Below the pieces are notes generated by a model. It was not told the origin of the DNA. It was given only the letters and a program-made list of their open reading frames with translations, and did no database searches. This document shows, in pieces, positions 10,801 to 25,200 of a stretch of DNA of 64,000 nucleotides. How positions within the stretch are numbered: position 1 is the first letter of the stretch; the number at the start of each line of letters is the position of its first letter. This stretch comes from Himantopus leucocephalus (taxonomy: Eukaryota > Chordata > Aves > Charadriiformes > Recurvirostridae), in the NCBI GenBank assembly GCA_003993805.1, contig RSEF01000002.1, forward strand, positions 67,358,419-67,422,418, given 5' to 3'. The translations under genes were made by a program, and so were the position numbers.

Positions 10801-13800
10801 TTTGCCTGTTGATATTGTCTAGAAATCTGTTCTTGGTTACTTGTTTTGCAAATATTGCTGTATTTCCCAGTGCTTTTTTCAGAATGTTCTAGCTAGCAAA
10901 AATGATAAATTGTGATATGTTGTCATATTCTGCCATCACTTTGTATATAGATTTGTCCTTGTCCCCTGAGCCAGAAATACAGAAGATGCTTTTTTGATAA
11001 TCAAAATCATAAATCTAGGTGCTTTTTCTATCTTACCCTGAAAATATATGGGCAAGGAGTTGTTAGTTCTCTTTTTCATTCTTGTTGGTGCTGGTGAATT
11101 TGAATATTAATGATACCAGGGAATATTTAGGAGCTGTCTCATCCAAAACGCATGTAGATAAGTGATTGAAGATGTGGCAAAAACAGGGAGTTCGTATGAG
11201 GGAGCGAACATTTGCCTGCGAGGGGATGCTGGGCAAAGAGGGATAGGCAGGAGGAATTAGAAGTATTCCAGTGATCCATCTCCACTCAGAGACTGCCTCT
11301 GTTCATCATGTTTGTGTTTCCAGAGTTCAGGAGGAAACTTGCTTGCTCTTAGGCCTGGTTGTTTCCAGATAAGCTTTGCAGATACAATGTGTCTGTAGGG
11401 TTTAGAGGCAAAAAGCCTTAATTTAGATCCAAATGAAATGGCAAAATGTCAAAACCACCATTTTCTAGACGTGTCAAGCATTGGACAGCAAATGTGTGCA
11501 GCAGTGAGTATTTTATTTGCAGCAGCTAATACTACCGCTAGACGGCTGTGTTGTTTTAAAATACACTGCCTATGAAGATCAGTGCCTAGGAGCTTGGGTT
11601 AATTTATAAAATTTGGTTTCTCAAGGGAAGTGTAATTCAAAGTCAAGGCAGGTGGGGGGGAAACTATTCAGAATCAGTCTAAGAAATGCCTCCTCTCCTC
11701 CTGGAGAGGAGACGTGTAAGGTACATTCAAGTGCTGAGCACCCCTGTCAAGATCAGACTTTGAAGAGCGCTCAGTGGGACAGCCAGCCGGGGGCCAAGTT
11801 TCCAGGCGTGCTGAGCTGTGGCTGCCACATGCGTGCGTTACTGTGCTTGAGTGGGTTAGGCCACGTCAGATGAGTTTCTCTCTCTGCTGTATTCCTGCCC
11901 CCTGCGCCTGTGAGGAAAAATGTGCGATCCAAAACATCTTTTGGTAACTTTTGCACGCCTGTGCTTTCTGTTCCCATAGGTGGGGTTGCTAAAGATGCTC
12001 CACATGCCACGTGCCAAGTTCTGTGTTTTGATGCCCACATGGGAATGGGAGCATCTGAAAACTTGGCCTCTACTGTGAATGCTGAGGATCGTGAGGGTAA
12101 CATTAACGACTGCTCTCAAAATGCCCTGGAGTCTTTACGTTTTATCTGGCTGATCACTATCCCACAAGTCATTATACTGCTTCCTATCAGCTTTTGATAA
12201 ACTGGGTGGCTTTTATAAAGCAGCCACTGTAAGTTTATAATGGAATTACTCTGTGGTTGGTCTCTCATATACCTTTATGTATAATCCAAATGTTAACAAC
12301 ATGGCAGAGTGAAGGTAGTACACAAATACAGTGTAATCAATGTTAAAGGAGTTTTAAAAGGCATATTTTGATTATAGGGCCAAAGATGGGAAGGATGACA
12401 CCATGATGTTGTTACTGCCCATGTGTACTGGCAGTGGCTGTGAGTGGCTGTTACCAGGCAGGACTGCATTGTCTGGTGGATGCTGTACAAACCTCTGTGC
12501 AAAGGCATCTTCTGATTCAGAGTTATTTGTTTTTGTTGTCTAAAACAGTGTAATTGCACTGGATTTGTAATGTAATTAGCCGCTGTATCAAGTGCCAATT
12601 GCCAGGCTGTCATTGATTGCCGATATTTCTTGTTCAGAAAACACTGCTGGATTTTAACGATGAAAGTCTCTCTCCGAACAATTGCTTCTCTGAGAGTGGT
12701 GAGAGGGAATAGATGAACGCCTTCTCAGCTTTTGCAACCAACTAGTTACTTTCAAGAGAACCTGAATCCAATTGCAACCCAAAGACAGCGCCTGTGTTGC
12801 TACAAGGCTCTCCGGAACTTTTAACCTCTATTTAGAAGGAAAAACCCCAAACTGAGGAGAGCACACACTGATTGTTCACATGATTTATAGATGTTATGAC
12901 AAAATAAATGTGTCAAATCTGTTCAAGGTGCTTGAACAGACACACAAAGGAAGTGTTATTTTCTTTTTAGCCAGTCCAGTAAAAATTCTGTTCCGCCTTT
13001 CACCCTGATGCACTTTTGGAGGGCATGGGAGTAATGGGATTACAGGCAGGTAACCTCAAGAGAGCAGAGCACAATCTGTTATTTCTGAACTAAAAAATAA
13101 TTGAATTTCTGTGGTGACATTGTCCACCTTAATTAACTGATGATGCTCAAAAATAAGCGGGCAACAATCATAGGCAGCCCAGTTCCACTCTCCTGGACAC
13201 CTGAGAGTGAGAAGAGTAAACCATGTGCTCTTTGGTTTGTAAACCAGCAAGGTTCCAGTGCGAATATCATCCTTTTGTCATTATCCTTGGACTTGCATGC
13301 GGGGCATTTAAAACATTGTCGCCTTTGTGAAGTTTTCACAAGGACAAATTGGTTAATGTAAATCTTCTGCTTGTGTCTATAGAGTTTTACAGCCCTTTTG
13401 ATTTCTATAACGATATTTCACTGGGAGTGTGGTGCTCTGTGCTTGGTAGAGCTAATTCAGCAGAGGACCTTTTCTAAAGTTGTTTTTTCCATTGCCACCA
13501 AAAAAATTTAATTGGTTTTTGTTGCTCCTCAAGGATGAATTACCTGCATTTATCTTGACTAACGTTTCACTTACAAAGAAAGCTTAATAATCACTTGTTT
13601 ATTTGGACAGAGTAGAATAACAGTTGTGTGCAGACTTTGTGAGGAAATAGCACATGTGTTCCCTAAAAAAATCTGTTTCACTGTCTCCTTCCTGCTGTTT
13701 GCTTGCTTGGTTTTATATGCTATTATACACTAGCTGCCTAAGGGTTGTTAAAAGAGGAGTAATTCCTTTGAAGTCGGGGATCAGTTAAGACTACTGGGCA

Positions 13801-16800
13801 GTCCTGTGTCCCTCTAGCCACCTGTGTCTGATGGTGGCCAGTTGCAGGTGCATGTGGAAAGATTATAAAAGCAGGTCAATCGCATCAGGTTCTCTAACCT
13901 CCTAGCTTCTGGCAGCCTGCAACCTAGGGACTAGAGAAAGTCATAGCTGCCTCTTTGTGTTTAATAGCCGTTAATGAACCTTCCCTCGTGAACTTCAGAG
14001 TCTCACTGCTTTTTGAATCCACTTTTGCTTTTAGCAACTGCTGCAGTGGGTTGTGGTCTTAATTCGCTGTGAAGAGGAATCACATTCCAGGTATCTTTGC
14101 AGAATGAATTTTTAACTGGGAAGTAAATCACTTTTTCATTCTATGCCCTGTTTAATAGCGTGCTCAGGACAGCTGCTTGCTCCAGGTGTTTTGTGCAGCA
14201 AAGATGGAAGACTAAGGCCCAGATCTTCACATCTGCTTTGGGATTTACTTACTGAGGCAATGGTACATCACTGAAGAGAGCTAAGCCCTTTGAAACCAAC
14301 GAGATGTAGTTGCCTAAATAATATATTTGAGTGCGTTTTCTNATATATATGAGGAAATCAATATGCTTTTTTTTTTTTTTTTACTACTTCACACTCTAGA
14401 ATGCATTCATGTCCCAATCATTTAATGCTTGGTGATAAGAGGATCATGATGTCACTAAGATGGTTTGGTGGGTATTGACATAGCTTGGAATTTTCACTGG
14501 GTCACAGCTATGCCTTTTTAGTTAGCTACCTTCAGGGATTTTGAATGCAATCCGAATGCTCTACAACTAGAAGTGGAAAAACTAGCGTCTTCCATTCATG
14601 ATTGATATACCTGGCATTCAAAGAAAATTCTTTTTTGCTTATGCTATCAATTTCAAGGCTGAAGATACCATTATACTTTGCTATTCAACATCTCTCATAA
14701 CCGAGGGCAATAATTCTGTTCTCCAACTTTTGGAATTATTTTTACCTATTACGGAAATGAACACATAATTTTATTTTGACAGATTGTAAATTCATTGAAA
14801 AAAAAGTTTCTGGAGGTCTGGGAAAAGGAAATATTTTTCTACTTGCTTCAGTGGAGAAAACAAAAATGGAAGGAGAAAGGAAAGATTTTGAAAAAACATT
14901 TTGATAAAGCACTATTCAAAATGAAATATTACAAGTGACATTTGAAATGTCAAAATATTTCTATTTGGAAACTTAGTCCTTTGATTCTTCCATTTAAAAT
15001 AGTGGTTTGGGTTTGTTTAATAAATGGACTAAGACAGAGAAAGAAAAGGAGAGACAAAGAAATGGAATAGTCCCAAAATGAAACAAAACCTCACATTTTG
15101 TGCCAGTCCAAATTAAATATTTATGTTTTGCAACCAAACTACCCAGACCTTTATTTTTCCAGCTATAGTGGTCATAATGATTTTCTTGGTTACTTATTCC
15201 AGTGGTTAAATGGTCTTGCTATAGTAAAGGTGCATCTTGGTCATAATCTGGTTAATGACATTGAACTAGGCTATGGCTTTTATAGGGGAGGCTTTTTAGT
15301 TGATTTATAGCATTTTCATTGCTGTAATCAACACTGTGGCTATTGTAGTAAGGGCAATTTCTGGTAGTTAATGGCTGTAATCTAAAAGAAAATAAGGTAT
15401 TGTGATAAGGGGGTTCAAAACTACTGCAGTGCTCATGCAGGCTAGAAATGAGGAACATCATTCTAACTGTAAGGCTAACTAATTGTTTTAACAATTTGAC
15501 TAGGAGTTTGCTAGATTCTTCTCTGTTCTATTTCTTAATCAAGTTTGGCAGTCTTTTTGGAAGATGCCTCAGTTCACAAGAAATAACAGGCTTTGATTTC
15601 AATGCTTTTATGTGGAATAATAGCCTTGTAGCACTCCTCAGTCTCAGATTCCTTCAAGGCTTAGACTAGGGACATTTTCAAATGCCTCTAGGACCTACTG
15701 CACCAAGGCAGGTTACCATAAAGCATTTAGAATTACTACACAGAGGTAAAGCGGTGTGAGGAGGTCTTCCAGACTTTGGCAGAGAGATTAGGTAGTTTCT
15801 TCAGACCTTTTGTGTTACCCAGAATATGGATTTGGTGGTTGTGGTGTGGGTTTTTTTGTTTGTTTTTTTTTTTTTTTCCTTTTAATTGAGTTTATGCTAG
15901 GTAATGAATTAGCATTTCAAAATAAGACTATTTTGTTTCTTCGTGATAAATCACAAAGGAGGAATTGCCTCAACAGAAAACCCAGTTAAAACTGATTAAC
16001 ACTCTTGTGCTCTTTGACTTACAGTTAATAGGTGTTTAATCTATTACCCTATTTAAACCCAGCTTCAGGAGTGCATTATAATGAGGTTCATTCACATGTG
16101 TTGCTAGGGCTATAAGGGGATGAGGAGCTCAGCTTCCTTCCTGGTAAAGTCAATAGAAGGGCTGTAGACCTGCAAAGTGGTGAGCGGGAGACAGATGGTA
16201 CCAGCTTTTCCATTCTTTATTCTTTGGTGTGTGTAAGAGCTACTAATTAGTTTGTCAAGCCTTGGTTTAAATTGCATGTTGGAAAGTAAAAGTTGCTTTC
16301 AAGAACAAGCTTTGTCCCTGAGAGTGCTGGATGGAAAGAAGCTCACCCACTAGTTGTGAGTTGGCTATAATTTCATGTACTTCCACATTGAGTTTGTGCA
16401 CTTGACAATGGTACCCCTCAAGAGATAATGGTTGCATTGTAAGTTGACCATTATGTACGTATGCTTAACTCTGAATAAGTATCTCTTCAGAAAAGCCAGA
16501 GGAAAGATCTGGGTCTTGCCAGCATCTTTAATGTTTACTGCTGCTGCTATGTTTTCCTCTCTTGAGATCCAGTTTGTTTTGACTCTTATTCCTCTTGTAT
16601 GTTAATTACATTCATGCTGTGCTCTTATTGATGAAGAAAAAGCTGATATAGAAGGGCCAGCAAGGAGCTTGCTCTTTGTCATGTGTATCTGTTTGCTTTA
16701 GTAACGTGTTGGCATTCTTCTATTACACTTTTTGCATGTTTCTCTGTGATCCTGATGGTGGAAACTATGAGGTAAACTAGGAAAAAAACTACTGAAATCC

Positions 16801-19800
16801 ATTAGTGCTAAGACAAATTGGATTTTGCTATCAGTTATTGTTTAATTGGATCAGATATTTNTGTCTTCTGTCTCTAGAACACGTTCCCTGTTGGTTTGTA
16901 TTTTTTGCTTAACAGGCCTTAAATGTATTTTGTGAGATACTGGGTGCTGCACTCTGTAACTGTGGGGGGAAAAATGAACCTGTTTTTCTTGGCTTTTTGG
17001 TCTGATGACTGTTTTGATCGCTTCATTTATTAAGGGCACATTTCTGAGGTAGCGGGTTCTCATACCCACTGTTCTTTCATCTGAGAACATCCCGAACTCT
17101 GGGTGGCACTGAAGTAATTAATGTACTTCCCAAGAAGGAAGATGTCTTGCCAACAATGTGTTCATGTCTCACAGTAGACAATTAGCTCAACATACAGGTA
17201 CAGATAATGTACTCAGTGACTTGGAAGTGCAAACTGGAAAAAGATGCAGCTATGAGGTCTTGTTTCTTAGCATTTTGGGTATCTTAGCACACATCCTTCA
17301 AAAATCTGTTCTATCCTTCTGCAGCACAATCATTTGGAACGCAAATGTGCTCAGTGTCTGATATATTTTGAGTGAGATAAGACTGGAAACGCATAGAAAG
17401 GCAGTGATAGAAATAGGGCTAAGTGGTTTGATACCCATGGATTTGGAAGCCTGAATCACCCTGTAATTTGCTAAATTATCTGGTTGTTTGCCTTTTGTAT
17501 CCTATAGTGATTTCTCATTGCATATTAGTAGCTGTACAGCTTTATGGAAAGGTATAAACTTTATCCTGAAGGCATGAGAAACAATGGCCAAAATTGAAGG
17601 CTCAAAGCCTTTTGAAATTAATGGAAATATGTCAAGATGTTTATGTTCTTAGACCAGGCAATGAGTTGGAGAGTGGAATATGGCTGACAGTTTCATCGAG
17701 GTTATCTGAGGTGGGTGATTATTGTAGATGGTATGATTTATGTTCAGCATTATGTAGCCTTATTAAAGTCTGTTCCTAAAATTTAATTCTCTTCTGCGTA
17801 GTGCTGACACTGAATGTTACAGGAAATTTCAGTAAACCCCACTTCTATTCAAACTTGTTGCTGTATTCCAGGGAGACACAGCAGTTTACAAAGCATTTGG
17901 GGTGCACTTAGAAATGAATTCCACTTTACACTATGACTTACACAATTTATCTGGTGTTAATGTTCAAAAAGCAGTTCTACTATATGTGTTTTAGGGTTTG
18001 ATGTTTGCATTTTTTTTATTCGTAAGAATATTCCCTTTCCTGGTATGGAGACACCTTGCAAAAGAGGAAAGCCTATGTTGTATAACTCCTTATACAAAAA
18101 TTACTCTCAAATATTAGTGAATGTAATTTAATCTTTGTATTTTTAATGAGAAATATGTAAGAATACCAGACAAGTTACAAAGATAATCATGTTTCAAAAA
18201 CTCTGTAAGATACAATTTCTGGGCACATGAAAGAAAAAGAAAATTTGATCCCAGAACCTTTGTAGCTAACTCTTTAAAACTTCGTATTTTTTTCATGGAC
18301 ATTTAATCAGGGAGGACTCCAAAAGCACTAATTGGCATCATATCCCTCTGTGAAGTAAATTGATATAGCTCTGCTTGAAGTTGGTAAAGCCGTGATGAAT
18401 TTGCATCTTCTGGGACCTGTGGCCATAAAGCCAGAAATTCTCTGAAATTTGAATCATGTTGCAATACTCTTCATCTTGCAGGGAGACTTGTTTTTCAAGG
18501 TGACCAGATTTGCTGAGTATTGCTTCAGAAAACGGTGGCAAGGAAGGGACTGGCTTTTGGACTGCTATGGCGTTGTTAAGTCTCACAACACTGAAATACA
18601 GCCAACAGTTAGAACAGACCTGTATTTTAACAAAATTTTGAGCACACGCTGTTCATGCTGAGTAGCGTATATAATAATAAGTATCTTGTGTGGAGTGCCT
18701 GTCCAAGAAGCCTTTGCCAGGGAAAGATCAAAATGATGCAGAGAAGATCCTTTAGTAAGAGACCTACCTAAAATCAGGTAGAGTGTGACAATACAGGTAT
18801 TTGGTCACTGTTTGTTCTTGTTCCAGCTGCGTGCCAGAAGTAGTCCTAACCGTGTCAGAAAGTTTCCCAACTACCTGTTGTGGAAGTCATCTCCTCATCT
18901 CACATCAAGCAAAGTAATGGGGTTTTTTTTTTTGCTCACTGTTGGAATACTTCAGGGAACTTTTAAGGAAGGGCTGGCAATGAGCAATGCTGTTTGGCTG
19001 ATGGGGCTCATCACAAGCAATGTATTGCTGTCATTTGTGTGAGGGAGGAGGCCTGATAAAATTTTCTTCTTGCTGTGTCCTTTGGCGTAAGGTGCTATAT
19101 TTGGGATCTGCTTTTCCTATCTGCTGACTCATCCGTGTCAAAAATAAAAAGAATGTTAGGCTTTTTTTAGACCAAGGAAACTGTTATGATTTTTATAGTA
19201 CTTGGCATCTCTTGGAAACAGAAGCAATTGTCTCTGCTATTCCCAGTACTTCTATAAGGTACATGTCTACCAGTAAATAAAACAGCCCAGGTCCTTTACT
19301 GTGGTCTTGAGGGCAACTTGGCCTTGCATGGCTTCTGTCTGTAGGGCTACACGCATGTCTGTCCCCACTTTTCCTCACCATCCATGCTGCATATGAGAAG
19401 CATGCTCTGTGACCATGTCCTTGCATTGTCTGGCTGATGTGGGCCAAAATGGGGTCGGGCAGTGTGGCAACAAGCAGTGTCATGAGACAGTGCTCATACC
19501 TGCACCCTGGCTGGTTCACTAGTATAGACATGGCCATGGGGGGTGGTAACGAAATTCCAGGTTCACGTTCCAGAGTAATTTGTGCAGTAACATCTGCCAT
19601 CTGATGCTGTGGTGTTCACATCCAGATCTTCTGTCTGAATCTGAAGGAACTTGACTTTCTCTCAGCTCTGAGCCTAGAAGAGCTTATCAATCAGCTGTGG
19701 CTGGAGAAAATAGCCCTCATGGTCAGGGTGTATTAGAAGAAGCCTTGAAGGGCTCCAACCCCATTTGTGTTTGAGGCAGTATTGGCTATATATAGCCAGA

Positions 19801-22019
19801 GGATGATTTGTCACTTGAGGTCTTTGCATGTTTGACTTCTTTACCAGTTGTACAGAGAGGGTCATCTTTCCCTTCTTCAGACACTTGCAGAGGGTTCCTG
19901 GTCTGACTCAGTAGAGTTGAGCACAACTTGCTACATAAATTAATAAAATAATTAACTCCTTAATTGACTTACTTTTCAAAAACCTACACTTTCATATTTT
20001 CTTCTGTGTCACCTGTGCTTATTAAATTCATTGTTAATTGAGAAATAAATTGCTTAATTGCACCAAGATTCTGCCTGAATCCTGGAAGTATTGAAGCTGT
20101 AAATTATCTGGTCCAGGCTGCTGTGAAGTTATAATTGCATTTTAAGTGGATTGCTACAGAGATGTCTTCTGTTAGGCATTAACACCTTCCTCAGGTGGCA
20201 AGGTCACAACACAGCATTTCTCATTGCTTTCCTCTTTCTTTAGTCTCTGTTCTTATGTTCTGCACGCTTGAATTTTCAGTGCTGTGGGCAAATAGATTTA
20301 CAGGCATACCCGCTTATAAATCTTACAATGACATGCAATAAATGTGGCGTTCTTTTGAAAACACATATGCTGTGTTGTGTTAATTTTTTTCCTCCTCTAG
20401 AAACATGAGGGGAGACTATATAAACACTGTGGACTAGTGCCCCTTCTATTCGTGTTTTGTGATATTCAGATATAACTACAGATCTCACCTGGCCTAACAT
20501 GGAAGATCCTGATTCCAATGGTTCAGGAGATACTGCTGGAGAATCTGGAAGCTAAATATTGTAGTGCTTGTGCATCAGGAGGAATGTGTAGCCATGGTCA
20601 CTTAGGGCCTAGTTTCAGAGCCATGAAGCAGGTGCTCATTGGAGCCTTGGTAAGAACATGGAAACTGAGCCAGATAACCAGGGTTAAGTCTGGCTTGAGC
20701 ACATCTGTATGAGTTGCAATCACGTATTGGGATAGCAATGGGGCATCTACCATTGAATAACTCTGTTGTAACCAGTGGTTTGGTTTTTTTTTTTTAATAA
20801 GGGTGTTTTTCAAAACCAAGTTCCTTCAAACTGTTACGTTTGTTCTGGCATGGTCAGAGTGAGCCAAAGCAGGTCTGGTACCATTATCAGCTATCTCATA
20901 AGGGCTATGAGAGGATAGTTGTTACCTTGGAGAACAGGGAAAGGGTAAGTGTGAGGCATAATTTTTAAAATGGTTGAAGAACGCTGAAGGGGAAAGGACC
21001 TGAAAAAAAGCTAACAGTGACTACAAACATAACTAATCATCAATATGATGCTCTTGCATGGGGGAGATACCATTTCAAAGCTTCTAAACAGGACAATTTT
21101 GTGTACGCGGTAATGTTCCTCTTGGCAATGTTGAGGCATTATTGAATTCTTGTCTTTAGTCTAGAAAAAGTCCAGAAAGAGTGTGTTGGAGATTCAGAGG
21201 TAGTAAAACTAAAGCTTTTAGAAATATGCCCTTCAAAGGAAGTATGCAGGAATTGTGCTGTTTTTAAAAAAAATAAAAAAAAAAAAGTAACTGAAGTTGA
21301 AGCATAAGATTTCAAGACTGCTACAAAAATGAGGATAATCAGCTGCCCGCTAACACTGCAGAGAACAAGTCATACTGCACAGCAAGAGTTTGCCTTGAAT
21401 AATAGGGACTATTTTTTAACTGTGAAATCAGCTGTACAGTTAAATATAGTTGTTCTTAAAACTGTTACTCTGAAGAAATTCCTTAAGATAGACCACCTCT
21501 GTCAGGTTTTATTCTATAATTAGTCTTGNTTTTTTTTTTTTTTTTTTTAATAACTCCCACAGGAGCCAATAGGAGAAAGGCATGCTTGAAAATCCCCTGA
21601 ATTACATGTTGAGGTGCTGATCTGTGAAAGCCCCTGCATGATAATGGAATTTAAATAATTAAAATACCTCTGAGAAATCAAAGTATGAGGCCTTCCAAGG
21701 TTTTAAAACAATGACTGAAGAGCCCTGAATTTGAGCAAAATTGTTCCTGTGTTTTCTGAAAATGGAATTAATAAAGTGCTGAATATCTCAACAGGCTGAT
21801 CTAGTCCCTTGAAACCCACCTCTGCCTCCTCTGTCACTGTCCTTCACGTGGTACAGGTGCCTAAATCTATCTGATCTGAGGTTCTCAGTCACATGTACGG
21901 CATGTATAAAAGTTAACATGCATTGATTCCTACACCTCATAGGTGCCTTCTGAAAATATTTTTCTCATGTGCTTCTCGCATTTGATATTAGCAGATCTGT
22001 CAAGGACACTACAGCTCCT
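7813..22019. other. Non-coding region, no genes recognised
   Basis: About 14 kb with no exon that I can support. All open frames are short (at most about 135 codons), scattered over both strands and without familiar motifs. Single Ns occur at 14342, 16861 and 21529, the first and third next to T homopolymers (14369-14382 and 21530-21548). Other T-rich runs lie near 15850-15880 and 20784-20796. Untranslated NRSN1 exons could lie here but cannot be recognised without transcript data. Confidence 0.5.
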
Positions 22020-22228
22020 GTTCAAACTGGGCTGGTTTTGAAAATATCCAGTTTGCTATAAGAAGATCATCCTGCTCTGCTGGTTAGTCAGCTTTTCTAA
22101 ACATCGCTCCTGTAATGAGATAATNGTTCAAACTGGGCTGGTTTTGAAAATATCCAGTTTGCTATAAGATCATCCTCCTCTGCTGGTTAGTCAGCTTTTC
22201 TAAACATCTCTCCTGTAATGAGATAAAT
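22020..22228 (+). repeat. Direct duplication (~105 bp) joined by a single N
   Basis: The block beginning gttcaaactgggctggtttt at 22020-22124 is repeated from 22126. The N at 22125 is exactly between the copies. The second copy differs by a 3-bp deletion (ataagaagatc versus ataagatc) and two or three substitutions (cctgctctg versus cctcctctg, atcgctcc versus atctctcc). This looks like two overlapping contig ends, possibly from different haplotypes, placed side by side rather than a biological tandem repeat. Confidence 0.9.
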
Positions 22229-25200
22229 TATCTGCTCTCTGCAAAGATTTTCTTGAGTTGATTGATATTTAAGCATGTTAATATTTAAAGCTTGTGACCT
22301 TTGCTTCTCTTGTTTTTTCCATTGCCTCATTAACAGGTATAATCAACATCGCCAATGCCCTCCTAGTGCCATGTACCCTCTGCATTTCAATACATGCACA
22401 CAACTTGCTCAGCACTTCTATGTAAAGCTTGCCAACCCTCCCAGCCCCTCTGCATCAGAAGACTGCTTATTTCCAATACACAGGGAATGGTTTCCAGTTC
22501 TGCAAACTACATGCTTTGGGGAGAGAGCTTGGGTGGAATTTGAAGTTAGCTAGCAAAACTTCTGTCCTTTTTCTCAAATTTTCATACGTGAGACAGGTTG
22601 AAGTTGATTCCTTCCTTGTACTGATTTCTTACAAGTGCATAGTCTATTTGGGGGAAGGATTTCTTCAAAATGTCTCTGCTCTTCCCCGCCCCTAACCCCT
22701 GCAGTCTGTGTCTCTGTGCATCTCCTTCCAGTGAGGTTAGGTAGGCTTTGTGATGCAGGAATGAAACTTAAAAATCTGTAAGGTTCTGATTTTCGGCTCA
22801 GAATCCTCTAGTGTAAGAAATGAAGTTGCACACAGCTTCGCATGTGTAACATATGAGGCTTTTGGTGGTCACTGGAACTGGAGAAAAGTGGATGATGTTC
22901 TGAGGGCGCTCCATGACCTCTTGCACACTGAACCCCTGTGAAGCAGGGAATTGTACCTCTCTTTGGCCCTTATCTGTGGGACATCTAGAACAATATAAAT
23001 TAAATTTGGAAGCAGGCATTGAACAAATACACTGACAGAAGGCTGCATTCCACCAGTCCCCTCAAAAGCTGTGCTTGCTCACCTGCTTTATATGCTATAA
23101 GCAACTGGCTTCCCACTTCTCAAACAGATGATAGGGGAAGGACAGGAATTTTAGTAAGTGCAAGTGCAGAACTATGCCCTTTTAAAAATTTGAAATTGGC
23201 ACCAGAATCTGGCAGTGCGCTGTCTCGTTCACTGCGAAGACAACTTTAAGAGACAAGCTTTAAGAGTGAAGTGGGAATGTAGTTTTCATCACAAAGGAAA
23301 TGTAAGGCACTGCTTTTGTGGGCATGCAGATGTTTGACAGCTAGGATGCCTTTGGGATAAAAGATGTCAAAAATCAAGTGATGGGTGTTGCGATGGTGGT
23401 AGATGCCATGGGCACTTCAGGTTAGAATGTTGTTCCCAAGGCCATGGAAGTAGTAACCACAGCTTAGTCTGAGCTGATTTGGGACTGCGTGTTGCTCTCA
23501 TACAGCAGTACTCTCACTTTCTGTAGCATAACCCATGCTGTCTCTGTCCCCAGCAGTTTGCAGCATGGTTCAACTGCACTGTAAGAAGTGTGCACATCCT
23601 CCATCAAAGTCATTTGTGCTGCTAGCCTCTGTGTTCCTGGTTATTAATCAGTTTTATGTGTACTTGAGTCAGCCTCAACCTCTGACTTTCTATCAAAGAT
23701 GCTTTTAATGGGAAAGGTGTTAACAGGAAAGGGCAGAAACAAGAAAGGTGTTAACTGGGAATTTGGTATTTTGAAAGTCAAAGGGGCACGTGCTTCTTCT
23801 GTATTCACTGGAAATTAAATTAATAAAGTAACCAAAATCAATTATCCATGTGATAGATGCTCCTTGGATTCAAGGTTATGTGGACAACTTTCTAAAATTA
23901 AAACAAATGCATGCAGCCTAAACCTGATGAAAGGGCAGATTGCAGGCTACACACATCTCAAGAATTTGTAATTTACTTGGTTTACATAAACTAATATATA
24001 AAATCCAAGTCCAGATGGTCAAAAAGTGCTATCTAGTTTGTGTTTAGCTTTATATCTATATATACACACACATATAAAAAAAATATTATTTTAGGAGTTG
24101 TATTGAATTCCCATCTGCTTTTGAGAAGGAATGTCAAGGAGGAATCTTCCATAACCACTGAGTCTCATTCCAAAGATGCTGTTTTTACAGAAACCCAGAG
24201 AGAACAGTGCTTTTTCTATATCCTTTTGAGATATTTAAATCATTTTCAATCCTTTGCTAGTTTTGAAAAATATAATCATAAGGCCTTCTCCCTCAAGCCC
24301 TACAATGACATTCTCAGTTTCCCTTTATTGCTACTTTCTGTTCTTGGGGATGTTAGTGTACAAAATTAATTTCTGTCTTGATGTTCCAGCTTCGTTACTT
24401 AGTGAAAATCTCTCTCATCTGCCTGGCTAGGTTTTGTTCCTCAAAATCCTAAGAGACTAGTTTCTTAGAAAAGCATGAAAGTGAGAATTTAATTATATCC
24501 TTTAAATTGTGCTTGGATATTAACCTCCCTTTTAACTCCTAAAGAAATATCATGTTCTTTGAGTCTTTAGGCTACATCAGGCAAATTGCTGCGGTAACAT
24601 CAAGCTGTGTGAAAAGGTTCAGCTCCATTACCCAGACAGTAATTAGTGAAGTGCTAGAAACTACAGACACACCACTTTTTGTAGTTCACTTGATATACTG
24701 ATTCTACAACTATGTCTAGGATGATGCTGCCTAACTCATTGAGCATTTAGAGGAAACCAGTGTAGTTTATGTTAAGCTTGCGAGTTGAGCGGGTGGTATG
24801 GTTAGGACCCCTGTGCTCGGGCTCTGGTTGTGCTCCTCCCACAGTTGCAGTAATGGTGAATGAAGCAGAAGTTGTATTTAGTCCTCCTTAGTGAGTCAGA
24901 GGCTGTTAGGAACGACTTGGAGGAAAAATACCTGAGAATATTGAATTGCCCACCAAGCACATCTCTATAAAGGAGTATAAAGGCTGTCTGACTCCGTCAC
25001 AGGACTAATAATACAAGTTGGAAACTACTGTTCTGCTATTGCAGTCCTCTCGGTTGGTTCATTTTCACGCTAAACTCTGCTTGTATGTTGGTCTGGAAGG
25101 GAGCAGACCACCTTTCTGAGGTGGTGTGTTAGAGTTTTTCATGCCCAAATCAGAAGTTACATATGCTGCAAAAAACACAGAGAGTGAGTTTCTCTTTTGA

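Noticed and set aside
22020..22228. Interpretation of the N-joined duplications as biological tandem repeats or transposon target duplications
   Set aside because: Three unrelated sequences show the same pattern with copies meeting exactly at a single N and allele-like differences, which fits an assembly artefact.
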